Source: Muribaculaceae bacterium (GTDB taxonomy: Bacteria; Bacteroidota; Bacteroidia; Bacteroidales; Muribaculaceae). From it: 64,000 nt of DNA. The notes beneath the pieces were generated by a model. It did no database searches and was not told the origin of the DNA. It was given only the letters and a program-made list of their open reading frames with translations. Shown in pieces: positions 63,134 to 64,000 of the stretch. The position numbers and the translations under genes are program-made. The first letter of the stretch is position 1, and every line of letters starts with the position of its first letter. The DNA is taken from assembly GCA_017624155.1 (NCBI GenBank), contig JAGANS010000005.1:1-64000 (forward strand), read 5' to 3'.

Positions 63134-64000
63134 ATGGTTTCAGTCAATAATCTGAGCGTTGAATTTTCTGCAAAATCGCTTTTCGACAATATTAGTTATG
63201 TAATCAACGACCGCGACAAGATTGCTCTCGTTGGCAAGAACGGTGCCGGCAAATCCACGATGCTAAAAATCATCGCCGGTCTGCAGCAACCCACATCGGG
63301 ATCGGTCGCTGTCCCCGAAGGTGTGACAATCGGCTACCTGCCGCAACACATGATCACTACCGACGGACTTACAGTCACTCAGGAAGTACGCAAAGCATTT
63401 TCGCATATCGATGCCATGCAGAGCCGCCTTGACGCCATGAACGCCGAACTCGCCGATCGCACCGACTACGAATCAGAGAGTTATCATAAACTTATCGACG
63501 ACATGACGACGCTGTCCGATGCGATAGCGATGGCTGGCAGCGACAACTGCGAGGCCGAAATGGAAAAGACATTGCTCGGGCTCGGCTTTGTGCGAGCCGA
63601 CTTCGACCGCCCGACAAGCGAATTCTCCGGCGGCTGGCGCATGCGTATCGAACTTGCCAAACTGTTGCTCAGGCGTCCCGATGTACTGCTGCTCGACGAG
63701 CCCACCAACCATCTTGATATAGAATCGATTCAGTGGCTCGAGAATTTCCTTATCTCAAAGGCCAAGGCTGTGGTGCTTGTGAGTCACGACCGCGCATTTA
63801 TAGACAATGTCACCAACCGTACGATAGAAATTTCGTTGGGCAAGATTTATGATTATTCGGTCAACTATTCGCATTATGTTGTCCTGCGACAGGAACGTCT
63901 GGAGCAGCAGATGCGCGCATACGCCAATCAGCAGAAGCAGATTGCCGATACCGAGGCATTTATAGAGCGTTTCAGATACAAGGCGACGAAGGCCGTTCAG
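63134..64000 (+). CDS. ABC-F family ATPase, N-terminal part, runs off the window
   Basis: 289 residues are visible and the frame is open to the end. First ABC module: MVSVNNLSVEFSAKSLFDNI start, Walker A LVGKNGAGKSTMLKI, signature TSEFSGGWRMRIELAKLLLR, Walker B LLLDEPTNHLDIES, H-switch LVSHDRAFID. The linker (RQERLEQQMRAYANQQKQIA) begins the P-site tRNA interaction region of ABC-F proteins. These soluble ATPases act on the ribosome, as translation factors or antibiotic protectors; which one is not decidable here. No membrane part. Confidence 0.92.
   Translation, partial: MVSVNNLSVEFSAKSLFDNISYVINDRDKIALVGKNGAGKSTMLKIIAGLQQPTSGSVAVPEGVTIGYLPQHMITTDGLTVTQEVRKAFSHIDAMQSRLDAMNAELADRTDYESESYHKLIDDMTTLSDAIAMAGSDNCEAEMEKTLLGLGFVRADFDRPTSEFSGGWRMRIELAKLLLRRPDVLLLDEPTNHLDIESIQWLENFLISKAKAVVLVSHDRAFIDNVTNRTIEISLGKIYDYSVNYSHYVVLRQERLEQQMRAYANQQKQIADTEAFIERFRYKATKAVQ

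Overview
The window looks like chromosome from a gut-type Bacteroidales, most like Muribaculaceae or a near relative. Base composition is balanced by eye. Promoters follow the Bacteroidetes pattern (TTTG or TTG, about 20 bases, then TAnnTTTG). Shine-Dalgarno sites are essentially absent. Gene content is typical of the order: the batA-E aerotolerance operon, rprXY, single-chain PurL, a CBM20-GH77 MalQ, a TonB-dependent receptor with DUF4876 and DUF6850 partners, and the DUF4250, DUF4827 and DUF5686 families. No rRNA, tRNA, CRISPR array, prophage or intact insertion sequence was seen. The assignment rests on family recognition by eye, not on a search.

Layout. 1-5461: the bat operon (two VWA proteins, two TPR proteins, BatD) with the tail of an upstream gene. 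5580-6958: ADP-ribosylglycohydrolase facing an XRE-type regulator. 6959-8162: about 1.2 kb of AT-rich non-coding DNA with recurring AATGTAAA and TTTACAAAT words, ending in the purL promoter. 8163-13867: purL, a DUF1893-ECF transporter pair, then a small lipoprotein and an outer-membrane protein on the minus strand. 13993-18235: a sensor kinase and regulator pair, a 71-residue orphan, then rplY-pth-S4 protein. 18309-26845, minus strand: C10 protease with a sorting-like tail, M3 peptidase, uvrA, lytic transglycosylase. 27137-29376: rprX-rprY behind a long leader.

29463-38255: a Rossmann protein, then a tight operon DUF4250-uvrD-nspC-glycosyltransferase-radC, then malQ followed by a 51-base near-palindrome. 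38487-46093: a glutaminase-like protein whose catalytic Ser and Lys seem lost, a sensor kinase whose phospho-acceptor His is Asn, a DUF5686 outer-membrane protein, a CYTH protein and rlmD. 46219-46497: an unrecognised locus with its own promoter. 46552-51887: the TonB receptor-DUF4876-DUF6850 operon. 52018-57160: a small TPR protein, a MINPP-like phytase, and a patatin-GH13-prs operon. 57326 to the end: valS-nrnA-like-DUF4827-glmM, a terminator, and the start of an ABC-F gene.

How it fits together. Most of the window is housekeeping: purine and PRPP synthesis, translation, nucleotide excision repair, peptidoglycan precursor supply and turnover, and maltodextrin and starch use. Envelope and surface functions are interleaved with it: the bat complex, TonB uptake, a secreted protease and a phytase-like phosphatase. 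The likeliest places for undescribed biology are the His-less sensor kinase, the TonB triad of unknown substrate, the glutaminase-like pseudoenzyme, the AT-rich repeat region, and the promoter-bearing locus at 46.2 kb.
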